From Miniphocaeibacter halophilus (GTDB lineage Bacteria; Bacillota; Clostridia; Tissierellales; Peptoniphilaceae): a stretch of DNA of 64,000 bases. The position numbers were made by a program, and so were the translations under genes. Positions within the stretch are counted from its first letter, which is position 1; the number at the start of each line of letters is the position of its first letter. Shown here piece after piece: positions 28,806 to 37,345 of this stretch. The notes beneath the pieces were generated by a model that worked only from the letters and a program-made list of their open reading frames with translations, searched no databases and was not told the DNA's origin. The DNA lies in contig NZ_CP066744.1 in the NCBI RefSeq assembly GCF_016458825.1, positions 129,001-193,000 of the forward strand. Direction: 5' to 3'.

Positions 28806-30057
28806 TTATCTCACCTTCCTCCTCATAAACATATATTAGAAAATACATTATTGTTATAATTATTATATCTGCAGCACCTCCTGTGCTTATATTTTTATCT
28901 AAGCAATATCTATCCAACTCTTCTTTAGATAACTTTTTATTTATTACTTCTGAAACTAAATTTTTAAATATATAATATTGATCTATTCCACATCTGTTAA
29001 TTGTAGTGGTGTCATTAATATATTTCATAATTATTAAATTAAGTTCTTGTATATTTTTAAAATTTTTCAAATAAGGACAAAATATATTTTCAACTATTTC
29101 AAATCCTGTATAAGGGATTTCTCTAATACCCTTTATATTATACTTTTCATTTATTCTATATCCGTTTGTATTTAGATTAGAATTAAAATCATCATATATA
29201 TTATCTGCTAGTTTTTTAATTATCTTAGAGTAATCATTAATTGAATAATTATTAAAAAAAGCATAACTAACAAATAATACTAAAAAATTTAAACCTTTGT
29301 AAGTATTAATACCCTTTGTGATTTTAAACAACTCTTTTTCTATTTCTTTTCCTAAATTTCTTAAATCTTTAAAATTTTTTATATTATTAAATTGATCCTT
29401 AATATAATAAGAACCTAATAACTTTATGGATTTAAAAAAACTTATTAAATCCATATCGCTATGACTTCCATTGCCAATTACATTCACACAACCATAACTA
29501 AAAGTTCTTGATAGTTCGATAATACAAGCCAATTCAAAGATATTCTTAAATATATATTTACTATCTTTGAAAATAAATTCTGTAGTGCTATCTTCAATAA
29601 ATTTGATTAATTCGTCTACACTATGTTTTCTTTTTTTTACACATATTATTGCATCGTTATCACAAATATAACATTTTCTTCTTTCATAGTTTAAATCAGT
29701 TCTAGAAATTATTCCACCATTGTCTATCACATCTACATCAATGAACCTACCTATTTCTTGTTCTTCAATTAAGATGGTTTTTTTCTTTAAAGATAAACTA
29801 TCTTCATTTGTACTAAAGTAAATATTTAAACCATCCTCGCCAAAATAATAATAAATTTCCTTTATTGTTATATTTTCAATTATTTTTTTAAAACCTTGAT
29901 AACATAAATAATTAGACAAATATGAAGTTTTATTATTTCCTGGAATATTAGCTCTGATAATAATCCAGGATTTTCTATTACTTGAATTTATTAATTTATT
30001 AAAATTATTCCATCTTTTTTCTCTGTCATTTAAAATTATTAAACTACTATTTTTCAT
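28762..30057 (-). CDS. citXG: Fused CitX-CitG: prosthetic-group synthase and transferase
   Basis: A 431-residue fusion. Residues about 1-150 resemble CitX (apo-citrate lyase phosphoribosyl-dephospho-CoA transferase): GRFIDVDVID, ISRTDLNYERRKCYICDNDA and KRKHSVDEL. The rest is CitG (triphosphoribosyl-dephospho-CoA synthase): GSHSDMDLISFFKSI, GINTYKGLNFL and STGGAADIIIITIMYF. Both steps that make and attach the CitD cofactor are thus on one chain. It overlaps citC by 11 bases upstream and citD by 44 downstream. Such fusions are known in other citrate fermenters. Confidence 0.9.
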   Translation of the reverse strand: MKNSSLIILNDREKRWNNFNKLINSSNRKSWIIIRANIPGNNKTSYLSNYLCYQGFKKIIENITIKEIYYYFGEDGLNIYFSTNEDSLSLKKKTILIEEQEIGRFIDVDVIDNGGIISRTDLNYERRKCYICDNDAIICVKKRKHSVDELIKFIEDSTTEFIFKDSKYIFKNIFELACIIELSRTFSYGCVNVIGNGSHSDMDLISFFKSIKLLGSYYIKDQFNNIKNFKDLRNLGKEIEKELFKITKGINTYKGLNFLVLFVSYAFFNNYSINDYSKIIKKLADNIYDDFNSNLNTNGYRINEKYNIKGIREIPYTGFEIVENIFCPYLKNFKNIQELNLIIMKYINDTTTINRCGIDQYYIFKNLVSEVINKKLSKEELDRYCLDKNISTGGAADIIIITIMYFLIYVYEEEGEISEINKKWNLWKFTV

Positions 30058-31039
30058 ACTTATCTTTTAAGAATTTATAAGTACTTTCTGGTACTATTTT
30101 TTTTATTTTCCTAAAATTTCCTTCCTTGTAATATTTTCTTACACTTGATGCTGAAATTATTTCTCCATTAATTTCTTTTCTCTCTACTTCCTTAACTTCA
30201 ACAATATCTTTTAATAATTCTTGCATAACATTGTTATATATTTCAGTACTCTTATCTAATTTTTCTTTTCCTATAAAACGTTTCTGTATGTTAAAATACG
30301 GAATAAAATATTGTTTAAATATCAAAATATCTAATTTCGCATATTCTTTATGTATTTTTGATATGTCCTTAATAAAATATGTTGGGAAAGTACTATTAGA
30401 AATAACATATTCAGTTGATGGTAAAATAAATATATTTTCATAATTCTTTAAAGCATTTTTTGTCATAGTTAATCTGTCATTAAATGAAAAGAATGAATCA
30501 TTTTCCTCAACTACAAAAATAAGTAGTTTTTCCACATCTTCTAAAGCTTTTTTCACTAAAAATTCATGTCCCTTAGTAAATGGATTTGCATTCATTACAA
30601 TTGTTCCAACTATAAATTTTTCAATTTTTTTCTTTACATCTTCATATTTATTTAGTCTTTCATAAATATCGTTTTTACCTCTATGTAATAATACAACTTC
30701 TCCAGTATCTGAAACTATTTTAAATCCAAAATCATTAAACAAATCTACGTTTTTTTTAATTGTAAAAATAAAATAATTACTATATCCTTCTAAGAAAAGT
30801 TCTTCTATTATTTTTGAAATAGTCATATTTGTAATATTTCTATTTCTATATCTATTATCCACTGCAATTAACTTTATAATATTTCTATATTTACCAGTTG
30901 ATGCAATAATTTCTCCAACTTCATCATAAACTACATAAACGGAATCTATTTTATCTAGTCGTAACTCCTGCTTACTTAAAAAATTCTCTAGTTTTTTTAA
31001 ATTATAATTTAAATTAATATCTAATTTTTCTATAACCAT
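30047..31039 (-). CDS. citC: [Citrate (pro-3S)-lyase] ligase
   Basis: Activates citrate lyase by acetylating the thiol of the CitD prosthetic group with acetate and ATP. It is 330 residues: an N-terminal GNAT-like region and a C-terminal nucleotidyltransferase domain with the HIGH-type motif NPFTKGHEFLV near residue 155. It is the first enzyme gene of the lyase set and follows the permease gene by 7 bases. Confidence 0.95.
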   Translation of the reverse strand: MVIEKLDINLNYNLKKLENFLSKQELRLDKIDSVYVVYDEVGEIIASTGKYRNIIKLIAVDNRYRNRNITNMTISKIIEELFLEGYSNYFIFTIKKNVDLFNDFGFKIVSDTGEVVLLHRGKNDIYERLNKYEDVKKKIEKFIVGTIVMNANPFTKGHEFLVKKALEDVEKLLIFVVEENDSFFSFNDRLTMTKNALKNYENIFILPSTEYVISNSTFPTYFIKDISKIHKEYAKLDILIFKQYFIPYFNIQKRFIGKEKLDKSTEIYNNVMQELLKDIVEVKEVERKEINGEIISASSVRKYYKEGNFRKIKKIVPESTYKFLKDKYEK

Positions 31040-31046
31040 ATTACAC

Positions 31047-31991
31047 CTACAACAATTTTTTTAAAGTTAATAAATAAAATTCAACTACTAATGTAAATAC
31101 ACTAAAAATAGTAGTATACATTATTATTCTCGATGCTAACTGTGATTCACCAGTATAGTTTACAGCTAAAACATAACTTGAAACCGCAGCCGGTGCTGAC
31201 ATGGAAATTACTATTGCAAATAAATCCATTCCTCTAAATCCTAGAAGAACCGCAATAAAAACTCCAAATATCGGAATTAGTAAATTTCTTCCTAAACAAG
31301 TAAGATAAACATTTGTTAACATGGTTCTATCCTTTTTCAAAATTAATCCTGCACCAATAAACATTAGTCCTAAAGGTGTAGTTAAGGACCCTAAGTCCGT
31401 TAACGGTTCCAATATTATTGGAGAAATTGGTATTTTACAAACATTAATTATCAAGCCTAGAATTGCACCTAGAATCAACGGATTTTTTATAATATTTATA
31501 ACTATTTTAGAAAATTTTATTTTTCCTACACTGGCATAAATTTCAAATCCTAACACTGCAAAAATATTGGTAATTGGTCCTAGAAATGCTATTAGTAATA
31601 TTAGTGGACTTATATCTATGTTTTTACCGTAGTAATTAGTTGCTAAGGCTATTCCTAAAAGCAACATATTTGGTCTTACAATTCCTTGAAGCATAGTAGC
31701 TTTTACACCTCTGCTTCTCCTAGTTCTATTTAATAAATACATGGCTATTACAAAAACAAAAATATAAAATATTATTACGTATAAAAGTACATATAAATTA
31801 ATGTTTTTTAAGGATTTCGAATTAACTATACTAGTTAACATATATAGAGGCATGAAAACATTAAAAACTAAACGATTTCCTTCATCTACGAAACTTTTTG
31901 ACATTACATTATACTTGCCTGCTAAAAACCCTAAACCTATTAGAAAAAAAGTAGGAAAAATTACTTTAATTATTTCAATAAATAAACTCAT
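31047..31991 (-). CDS. AEC-family (auxin efflux carrier/malate permease-like) transporter
   Basis: A 314-residue protein with about ten hydrophobic segments in the two-half AEC arrangement; SMSAPAAVSSYVLAVNYTGE near residue 255 is characteristic. AEC members in lactic acid bacteria (MaeP, CitP-like) carry malate or other hydroxy acids. It heads the citrate operon, which has a second, unrelated carrier near its end. The two may handle uptake and product exchange, or citrate and malate. Substrate is inferred from context. Confidence 0.87.
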   Translation of the reverse strand: MSLFIEIIKVIFPTFFLIGLGFLAGKYNVMSKSFVDEGNRLVFNVFMPLYMLTSIVNSKSLKNINLYVLLYVIIFYIFVFVIAMYLLNRTRRSRGVKATMLQGIVRPNMLLLGIALATNYYGKNIDISPLILLIAFLGPITNIFAVLGFEIYASVGKIKFSKIVINIIKNPLILGAILGLIINVCKIPISPIILEPLTDLGSLTTPLGLMFIGAGLILKKDRTMLTNVYLTCLGRNLLIPIFGVFIAVLLGFRGMDLFAIVISMSAPAAVSSYVLAVNYTGESQLASRIIMYTTIFSVFTLVVEFYLLTLKKLL

Positions 31992-32676
31992 ATTTTAATA
32001 TTCCTTTACAATATATTTTATATTTACACCCTACCATTATCATATCGCAAAACTATATATTCTTAAAGTTTAATGTTTTATAATTATAACTATTCGTAAA
32101 ACAAGTGATTTGTTCAATGCTAATTGTATTTTCTTCTCTAGCAGTCCCATTAAACAATTATTTTATTAATACTTAATTCTTGTTTTTTTACAGAAAAGAC
32201 TTATCTGTTTTTCAAGATTAATTTATCCATTACTATAACTTTTTTAAGTGATTTTTATACAATTTACTATTACTTTTCTCTTTCTTCTATCATAGTTATA
32301 TAAAACCCTTTACTCCAAAATTTTCTATTTCCATATTTATATCTTAAACTTGCATATTTAGCAAATATCATTAACTACTTTCCTTCTTAAATTTCTCATA
32401 AAGTTTCAGACACCCAGTTTTACTTGTATTTTTCAACAAATATATATATTATTTATATGATTCGACTCCTATTATATCAACTTCTTTATAACTATATAAT
32501 TGCCTTAATAATTTTCAACATAATATTAATCTTTATATGCGTTACCTATCCTCTATATGTTGAAATAAATACTGTATAATAATTATAATTCTATTTTGTA
32601 TATGAAAAATTACTCTTATACATATTATAGCTAGACTAGTTTTCTTACTACATTTGGAGCTTTCTTTTATTACAAT
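31992..32676. other. Intergenic stretch with an IS200 relic
   Basis: About 690 bases of AT-rich DNA. The left part must hold the citrate operon promoter, which I cannot place with confidence. The middle (about 32110-32400) contains remains of an IS200/IS605-type transposase gene (separate entry). The remainder shows no ORF or RNA gene that I can support. Confidence 0.6.
32270..32371 (-). pseudogene. Fragment of an IS200/IS605-type TnpA transposase
   Basis: A 33-codon open stretch reads MIFAKYASLRYKYGNRKF then WSKGFYITMIEEREK, matching the C-terminal part of IS200-type Y1 transposases (pattern KYxxLKYKYGNRxFWSxGYYV). In-frame stops flank it on both sides. A further piece in another frame (YKNHLKKVIVMDKL) looks like the continuing C-terminus. 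The catalytic tyrosine region and HUH motif are missing, so the copy is long dead. Confidence 0.7.
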
Positions 32677-32716
32677 AAAAAATAGTGCTAACGGATTTAT
32701 TTCCATCAACACTATA
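32677..32716 (-). terminator. Terminator of metNIQ
   Basis: Minus-strand hairpin ATAGTG...CACTAT with inner TGATGGA/TCCGTTAG pairing, followed by TTTTTTATT, about 35 bases past the metQ stop. Confidence 0.82.
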
Positions 32717-32750
32717 GATTATATAATCAAAAAACTGATTTCTTTTTTCC

Positions 32751-33596
32751 TTAAAATGCAGGAACTACAGCTCCTTCATATTTTTCTTCTATGAATTTTT
32801 TACATTTTTCTGAAGTCATTACCTTTACAAGTTTCTTAATATTTTCATTATCCTTATTTTCAGATTTTACTGCAACTATATTAACATAAGGTGAGTCATT
32901 ACCTTCTGTTACAATACTATCTTTTAATGGATTTAAATCCACTGTTAATGCATAATTGGAATTAATTACGGCTCCATCAACATCAACATAAGCACTTGGG
33001 ATGTTTACTGCTTGTAAGGCTGTAAATTTTAAGTTTTTAGGATTTTCAGCAACATTTTCTTTTGTAGCGCTTAAATTAGTGCTGTCATCCAGTTTTATAA
33101 GTCCATTTTTTTCTAATAGTAATAAAGCTCTTCCACCATTTGTAGGATCATCTGGGATTAATATTTCTGCACCTTCAGGTAATTCATCTAACGATTTATA
33201 CTTGGTAGAATAAAATCCCATTGGCTCAACATGTATTTCTCCTGCAACTACAAAATCATAGCCTTTTTCGTCATTTTCTTGTTCTAAATATTGTTTATGT
33301 TGAAAGAAGTTGGCATCAATATCGCCACTGTCTAAGGCAATGTTTGGCATTACATAATCATCAAAATCTACTACCTCAACTTCTAATCCTTCAGCCTTAA
33401 AATCCTCTTTTAACGCTTCCAATATTTCTCCATGAGGTGTTGCTGTTGCACCTACTTTGATTTTTTCTAACTTCTCTTCACTAGTTGTTGCTGCACCTGT
33501 TGTTTCTGTAGTGCCATTTTCCTTGTCCTTAGAACTACAGCCAACAACTACTAACATTGAAACTGCTAACAAAATTGCTAATATTTTTTTCTTCAT
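32751..33596 (-). CDS. metQ: Methionine ABC transporter substrate-binding lipoprotein
   Basis: A 281-residue NlpA/MetQ lipoprotein. The signal peptide ends in a lipobox with Cys at residue 20 (MLVVVGC), followed by a Ser/Thr/Glu-rich linker. The binding domain begins at IKVGATATPHGEILEAL and contains VDANFFQHKQYLEQ-like DANFFQHKQYL. Anchored outside the membrane, it delivers methionine (or its derivatives) to MetNI. Last gene of metN-metI-metQ. Confidence 0.95.
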   Translation of the reverse strand: MKKKILAILLAVSMLVVVGCSSKDKENGTTETTGAATTSEEKLEKIKVGATATPHGEILEALKEDFKAEGLEVEVVDFDDYVMPNIALDSGDIDANFFQHKQYLEQENDEKGYDFVVAGEIHVEPMGFYSTKYKSLDELPEGAEILIPDDPTNGGRALLLLEKNGLIKLDDSTNLSATKENVAENPKNLKFTALQAVNIPSAYVDVDGAVINSNYALTVDLNPLKDSIVTEGNDSPYVNIVAVKSENKDNENIKKLVKVMTSEKCKKFIEEKYEGAVVPAF

Positions 33597-33606
33597 TTTT
33601 TACCCC

Positions 33607-34263
33607 CTATTTTTTATTTATTTTTCTATTTAAGTAATTACCTATTATTTGTACAATCTGCACTATTATTACAAGTAAAATTACCGGTACCCATAGTAGA
33701 ATTGTTATTGACCTTTGATGTCCATAGGTTAAGGCTACTGCTCCTAACCCTCCACCACCTATAAAGCCGGCCATTGCAGAATATCCTATTATATTTATAA
33801 TGGTCATTACAATACCGTTAATTATCATAGGCATGGTTTCCGGAATCATAACTTTTAAAATTATTTGAGAATTAGTTGACCCCATAGCCTTAGCTGCTTC
33901 TATTAGTCCTTTATCCATGTCTAAAAAATAACCTTCCATTAATCTTGCAACAAAAGGAATAGAGGCTACTGTCAATGGAACAATAAAGGCCGTTGGACCT
34001 ATTACCTTTCCTACAATAATTCTGGATAATCCCAATAGTATCATTATTAAAATCGCAAAGGGAATGGATCTAAAAATATTAATAACCGTACTTAAAAAAT
34101 TATAGATATAGCTAGATGGAGATATTCCATCTTCCCTTGTAACTACTAAAATAACAGCTAATGGTAAACCTAGTATTACAGCTATTATTGAAGAAACAAA
34201 AACCATATACAAAGTTTCTAAAGTTGCCGGCGCTACTACTTCCCAAACTTGTTCATAAGTCAT
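33607..34263 (-). CDS. metI: Methionine ABC transporter permease
   Basis: A 218-residue inner-membrane component with about five helices. The cytoplasmic EAA loop is EAAKAMGSTNSQIILKV, and GYSAMAGFIGGGGLG near residue 160 is typical of MetI. Its start overlaps the metN stop by one base. Confidence 0.95.
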   Translation of the reverse strand: MTYEQVWEVVAPATLETLYMVFVSSIIAVILGLPLAVILVVTREDGISPSSYIYNFLSTVINIFRSIPFAILIMILLGLSRIIVGKVIGPTAFIVPLTVASIPFVARLMEGYFLDMDKGLIEAAKAMGSTNSQIILKVMIPETMPMIINGIVMTIINIIGYSAMAGFIGGGGLGAVALTYGHQRSITILLWVPVILLVIIVQIVQIIGNYLNRKINKK

Positions 34264-35267
34264 TATAGCACCTCCGCCTTTATATTCTTTTCTTCCAGAT
34301 AGTCTAAAATTCTACCTAATTCCTGGTAATCCCCAATTACTTCTACTATCATATAGCCTATGGATTTATCTGTTACTTTGTTGATTTTTCCCTGTATTAA
34401 ATTTATAGAAGAGTCAAACTTCTTAACAATATCACTAAGAATAGGTTCTTTAGATGTGTTGTCATCATAGGTTATTCTAATGAGTTTTCCTTTAAAATCC
34501 TCTGGATTCCATAAAAATTCATCATCTGACTCTTTAAGATTTTCAATAAATGATAAAGTTCTTTTATGCCTAGGATTTCTAAAAAGTTCCTCTACTGTAT
34601 TTTCCTCTATTATTTTTCCATTTTCCATAACGGCAATTCTATCACAAATATCTTTAGCTACTTCCATTTGATGAGTAATCATAACAATTGTCATATTCAG
34701 TTCTTTAACTACTTTTTTAAGTAATTCCAATATTTGTTTTGTATTTGCAGGGTCAAGGGCAGATGTTCCTTCATCACTTAAAAGTAGTTTTGGCTCTGTT
34801 GCAATTGCTCTAGCAATAGCTACCCTTTGTTTTTGTCCTCCTGAAATCTCTGCTGGATAGGAGTTTTTCTTATCCATTAAGTCAACAAACTCCAATAGTT
34901 CATTAACTCTATCTTCTATTTTATCCTTGGGCATTTTTAATAATTCCAAGGGATAGGCTATATTTTTATAAACGGTTTTTTGATCAAAAAGATTAAAGGA
35001 TTGAAAAATCATTCCAATATCTTTTCTTTCTTCCAATAATTCTTTTTGGTTTAATGATGTAATTATCTTACCATCTATTTTAATAGTACCTGATGTAGGT
35101 TCTTCTAACCTATTTAAACATCTTACTAAAGTAGATTTTCCAGCACCACTTAAACCAATAATTCCAAATATTTCACCTTGATTTACTGTAAAAGAAACAT
35201 CGTTAACGGCTTTAAATACATTAGAGCCAACTTTAAATTCCTTTACAAGGTTTTTTACTTCTATCAT
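34263..35267 (-). CDS. metN: Methionine ABC transporter ATPase
   Basis: A 334-residue ABC ATPase: Walker A GLSGAGKST, signature SGGQKQR, Walker B LLLSDEGTSALDP (Ser and Gly replacing the usual Cys and Ala around the catalytic Asp-Glu). The C-terminal NIL domain (residues about 255-334) is the regulatory methionine-binding domain of MetN. First gene of the operon, following an unusual leader (see separate entry). Confidence 0.95.
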   Translation of the reverse strand: MIEVKNLVKEFKVGSNVFKAVNDVSFTVNQGEIFGIIGLSGAGKSTLVRCLNRLEEPTSGTIKIDGKIITSLNQKELLEERKDIGMIFQSFNLFDQKTVYKNIAYPLELLKMPKDKIEDRVNELLEFVDLMDKKNSYPAEISGGQKQRVAIARAIATEPKLLLSDEGTSALDPANTKQILELLKKVVKELNMTIVMITHQMEVAKDICDRIAVMENGKIIEENTVEELFRNPRHKRTLSFIENLKESDDEFLWNPEDFKGKLIRITYDDNTSKEPILSDIVKKFDSSINLIQGKINKVTDKSIGYMIVEVIGDYQELGRILDYLEEKNIKAEVL

Positions 35268-35282
35268 AAAACCTCCACTATA

Positions 35283-35391
35283 TAAAAAACCTCTCTTTTG
35301 AGAGGAATTAATTAATTCTTTACAAAAAAATTTAAAACTTTTTTGTAATAAAGTATATTAAAAGTATATCTTTTAGCCTATTGTATGTCAA
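35283..35391 (-). promoter_or_regulatory. metN promoter and leader with attenuator-like terminator
   Basis: A consensus-like promoter TTGACA (35391-35386), 17 bases, TATACT (35368-35363) starts a leader of roughly 85-90 bases. The leader holds an AT-rich hairpin (TTACAAAAAA/TTTTTTGTAA) and then a terminator CCTCTC-AAAA-GAGAGG-TTTTTT at about 35285-35306, only about 15 bases before the GGAGG ribosome binding site of metN. CCTC of the hairpin could instead pair with GAGG of that site. No SAM-I or T-box consensus is present. Confidence 0.6.
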
Positions 35392-35428
35392 TTAAATACA
35401 GTATTTTAGCTATATTAATTTCAAATAA

Positions 35429-36163
35429 CTAGATATCGGCTAAATAGGAAATTATATTTCCTACATCATCATAATATACATAGTCAGCTATATGGTCGTA
35501 GTCGGTTTTTTCTTTATTTATTAAAACTAGATTATTACCTTTATAATACTGAATAAAACTAGCTGCAGGATACACCTTTAAGGAAGTCCCCCCTACTATA
35601 AGTATTTCCGCTTCACCTATTAATTTTATAGCATTTATAATATTTCTTTCCTTTAAACTTTCACCATATAAAACTACATCCGGTCTTACAATACCATTTT
35701 TACATGCACTACACTCAATACTATAATTATTATTTTTAACTTCTTCTAAGCTATATTCATGTCCACAATTTGTACAGTAAAAATCCCTTAAGTTTCCATG
35801 AATTTCAACTACATTTTCACTACCTGCCATTTGATGTAATGAATCTATGTTTTGTGTAACAACTCCTTTTAATTTACCCATTTTTTCTAATTTAGCAAGA
35901 CCAATATGGGCAGCATTTGGCTTAGCATCTTCATAAATTAGATTTTCCTTAACATATTTCATAAAATCTTTAGGGTGATTTGCAAAAAACTCATGGCTAA
36001 GCATATACTCTGGACTAAAATTAGAATCATTTTTTTGGTTATAAAGACCAGTTGCAGAACGAAAGTCCGGTATACCTGATGCTGTCGAAACTCCAGCTCC
36101 TCCAAAAAATACAATATTATTACTTTTTTTAACAGCTTCCTTTAATCTCTCTATATTGTTCAT
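35429..36163 (-). CDS. cobB: Sir2-family NAD-dependent protein deacylase
   Basis: A 244-residue sirtuin. The NAD site is FFGGAGVSTASGIPDFRSA near residue 20; the catalytic histidine is in VTQNIDSLHQMAG then VVEIHGN. The zinc site uses CTNC and CSAC. It removes acetyl groups from lysines using NAD. It lies 20 bases after the Nudix gene, probably in one transcript. Confidence 0.95.
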   Translation of the reverse strand: MNNIERLKEAVKKSNNIVFFGGAGVSTASGIPDFRSATGLYNQKNDSNFSPEYMLSHEFFANHPKDFMKYVKENLIYEDAKPNAAHIGLAKLEKMGKLKGVVTQNIDSLHQMAGSENVVEIHGNLRDFYCTNCGHEYSLEEVKNNNYSIECSACKNGIVRPDVVLYGESLKERNIINAIKLIGEAEILIVGGTSLKVYPAASFIQYYKGNNLVLINKEKTDYDHIADYVYYDDVGNIISYLADI

Positions 36164-36183
36164 AGTATCCCTCCTAATTAGGA

Positions 36184-36645
36184 TTATTTAATATAGTCAA
36201 TATTATTTAGCTTCTCATCTTTATAATAACATATTATCTCTTTATATTTTCCCATATATATTTTCATAATTTCATCCATAGAGTCGGACTTGTTATCTTT
36301 TCTTAAAAATGTTTCCAATTCCATCCATGATAGATTTCCTTCCCTGTTATTGGTAATTAAATTACCATAATATGAATTTGTATAATATAACAAACCAATT
36401 AATCTTTTATTACAATCTAACATATACCATTGGAATATTCCTTTTAATTTAATATTTTCAATATCCAAATTAGTTTCTTCTTTTACTTCCCTAATACAGG
36501 AATTAACTAAGCTTTCCTTCTTTTCTACATGACCTCCGGGAAAAGTTAAGCCTTCCCAACCCTCTTTTTTTACCTTATCTAAAACTAAAACTTTATCATC
36601 TTTTAAATCATGTATCATACACATATTCATTAATATTACTTCCAT
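36184..36645 (-). CDS. Nudix hydrolase (MutT-like)
   Basis: A 153-residue protein with a complete Nudix box, GGHVEKKESLVNSCIREVKEET in two parts (GGHVEKKE and REVKEETNL), at about residues 36-58. It probably hydrolyses a nucleoside di- or triphosphate derivative; 8-oxo-dGTP or a similar damaged nucleotide is a common guess that the sequence cannot prove. An AGAGGA site precedes the first ATG; a second in-frame ATG six codons later is possible. Confidence 0.87.
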   Translation of the reverse strand: MEVILMNMCMIHDLKDDKVLVLDKVKKEGWEGLTFPGGHVEKKESLVNSCIREVKEETNLDIENIKLKGIFQWYMLDCNKRLIGLLYYTNSYYGNLITNNREGNLSWMELETFLRKDNKSDSMDEIMKIYMGKYKEIICYYKDEKLNNIDYIK

Positions 36646-36691
36646 ATATTTCCTCTACTTATCCTTAATATTTTCAAGACTACTATTTAAT

Positions 36692-36728
36692 AAAAATGAA
36701 AGTGGATTATTTATTTCCCACTTTCATT
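36692..36728 (-). terminator. Terminator overlapping the end of the 147-residue membrane protein gene
   Basis: AATGAAAGTGG and its complement form the stem; the 5' arm encodes the last residues of the protein, and the TTTTATTA tail follows the stop. Confidence 0.75.
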
Positions 36729-37154
36729 CTTACTTTTTGTCTTTTTTTTGTTGTTTTTCTTCTTCTTGTTTTTCATATATTCATCATATTCTTCTTGAGT
36801 ATAATATTTAGTATATCTTTCATCTATTATTAAACTACTATTAAACATTATAGCTCCAATAATTGCATTTATTCCATATATGTCCGGAATATACAATATT
36901 GCAAAAAAAGCAAAAATAGGCAACGTTTTTGATAAAAATTCCAATACTTTGGTTTTTCTAAATCTTTGTACATAGAAATTTTTTGTTAAAATTCTAAATC
37001 TATAAAACATTGATGCTAAAAAAATTAATACACCAATTATTAAATAAATTAAACTTATTTCTTTCTTTGCAAATTTATATAGAATATAGAAAAGTAAAAT
37101 TGTTGTTAGCATCTGTAGAAAAACAGAAAATTTCCTCTTTTTATGTAAATCCAT
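36711..37154 (-). CDS. Small membrane protein with basic C-terminal tail, unknown function
   Basis: A 147-residue protein I do not recognise. It has four likely transmembrane segments (about residues 10-27, 33-49, 73-85 and 87-104) and a hydrophilic tail that ends in a lysine-rich run (NKKKKNNKKKTKSKNESGK in its last 19 residues). Codon use matches its neighbours. It is divergent from cstA and is followed by its own terminator. Confidence 0.65.
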   Translation of the reverse strand: MDLHKKRKFSVFLQMLTTILLFYILYKFAKKEISLIYLIIGVLIFLASMFYRFRILTKNFYVQRFRKTKVLEFLSKTLPIFAFFAILYIPDIYGINAIIGAIMFNSSLIIDERYTKYYTQEEYDEYMKNKKKKNNKKKTKSKNESGK

Positions 37155-37258
37155 AACCTCTCCTTGTTAACATATAATATATATCATATTACAATTTACA
37201 TACATAATTCAAGTAAAAAACATTTATATTTATTATAAAATAGTTTAATATATTATAT

Positions 37259-37290
37259 ATTGATAAATATCATCTATTAATTTTATCAAT
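37259..37290. promoter_or_regulatory. Inverted repeat upstream of cstA
   Basis: ATTGATAAA (37259-37267) and TTTATCAAT (37282-37290) form a 9-bp inverted repeat about 55 bases before the cstA start. A second hairpin, TTGGTA-GTTTTT-TACCAA, precedes the AAGGAGG site. This may be a regulator site or part of the promoter; no regulator gene lies nearby. Confidence 0.35.
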
Positions 37291-37345
37291 AATGTTAGAA
37301 TAAAAGTTGGTAGTTTTTTACCAATAACAAAAAAGGAGGTTTTTT

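Noticed and set aside
35268-35428. SAM riboswitch ahead of metNIQ
   Set aside because: The space holds only an AT-rich hairpin and a short terminator; the conserved SAM-I core is absent and the leader is too short.
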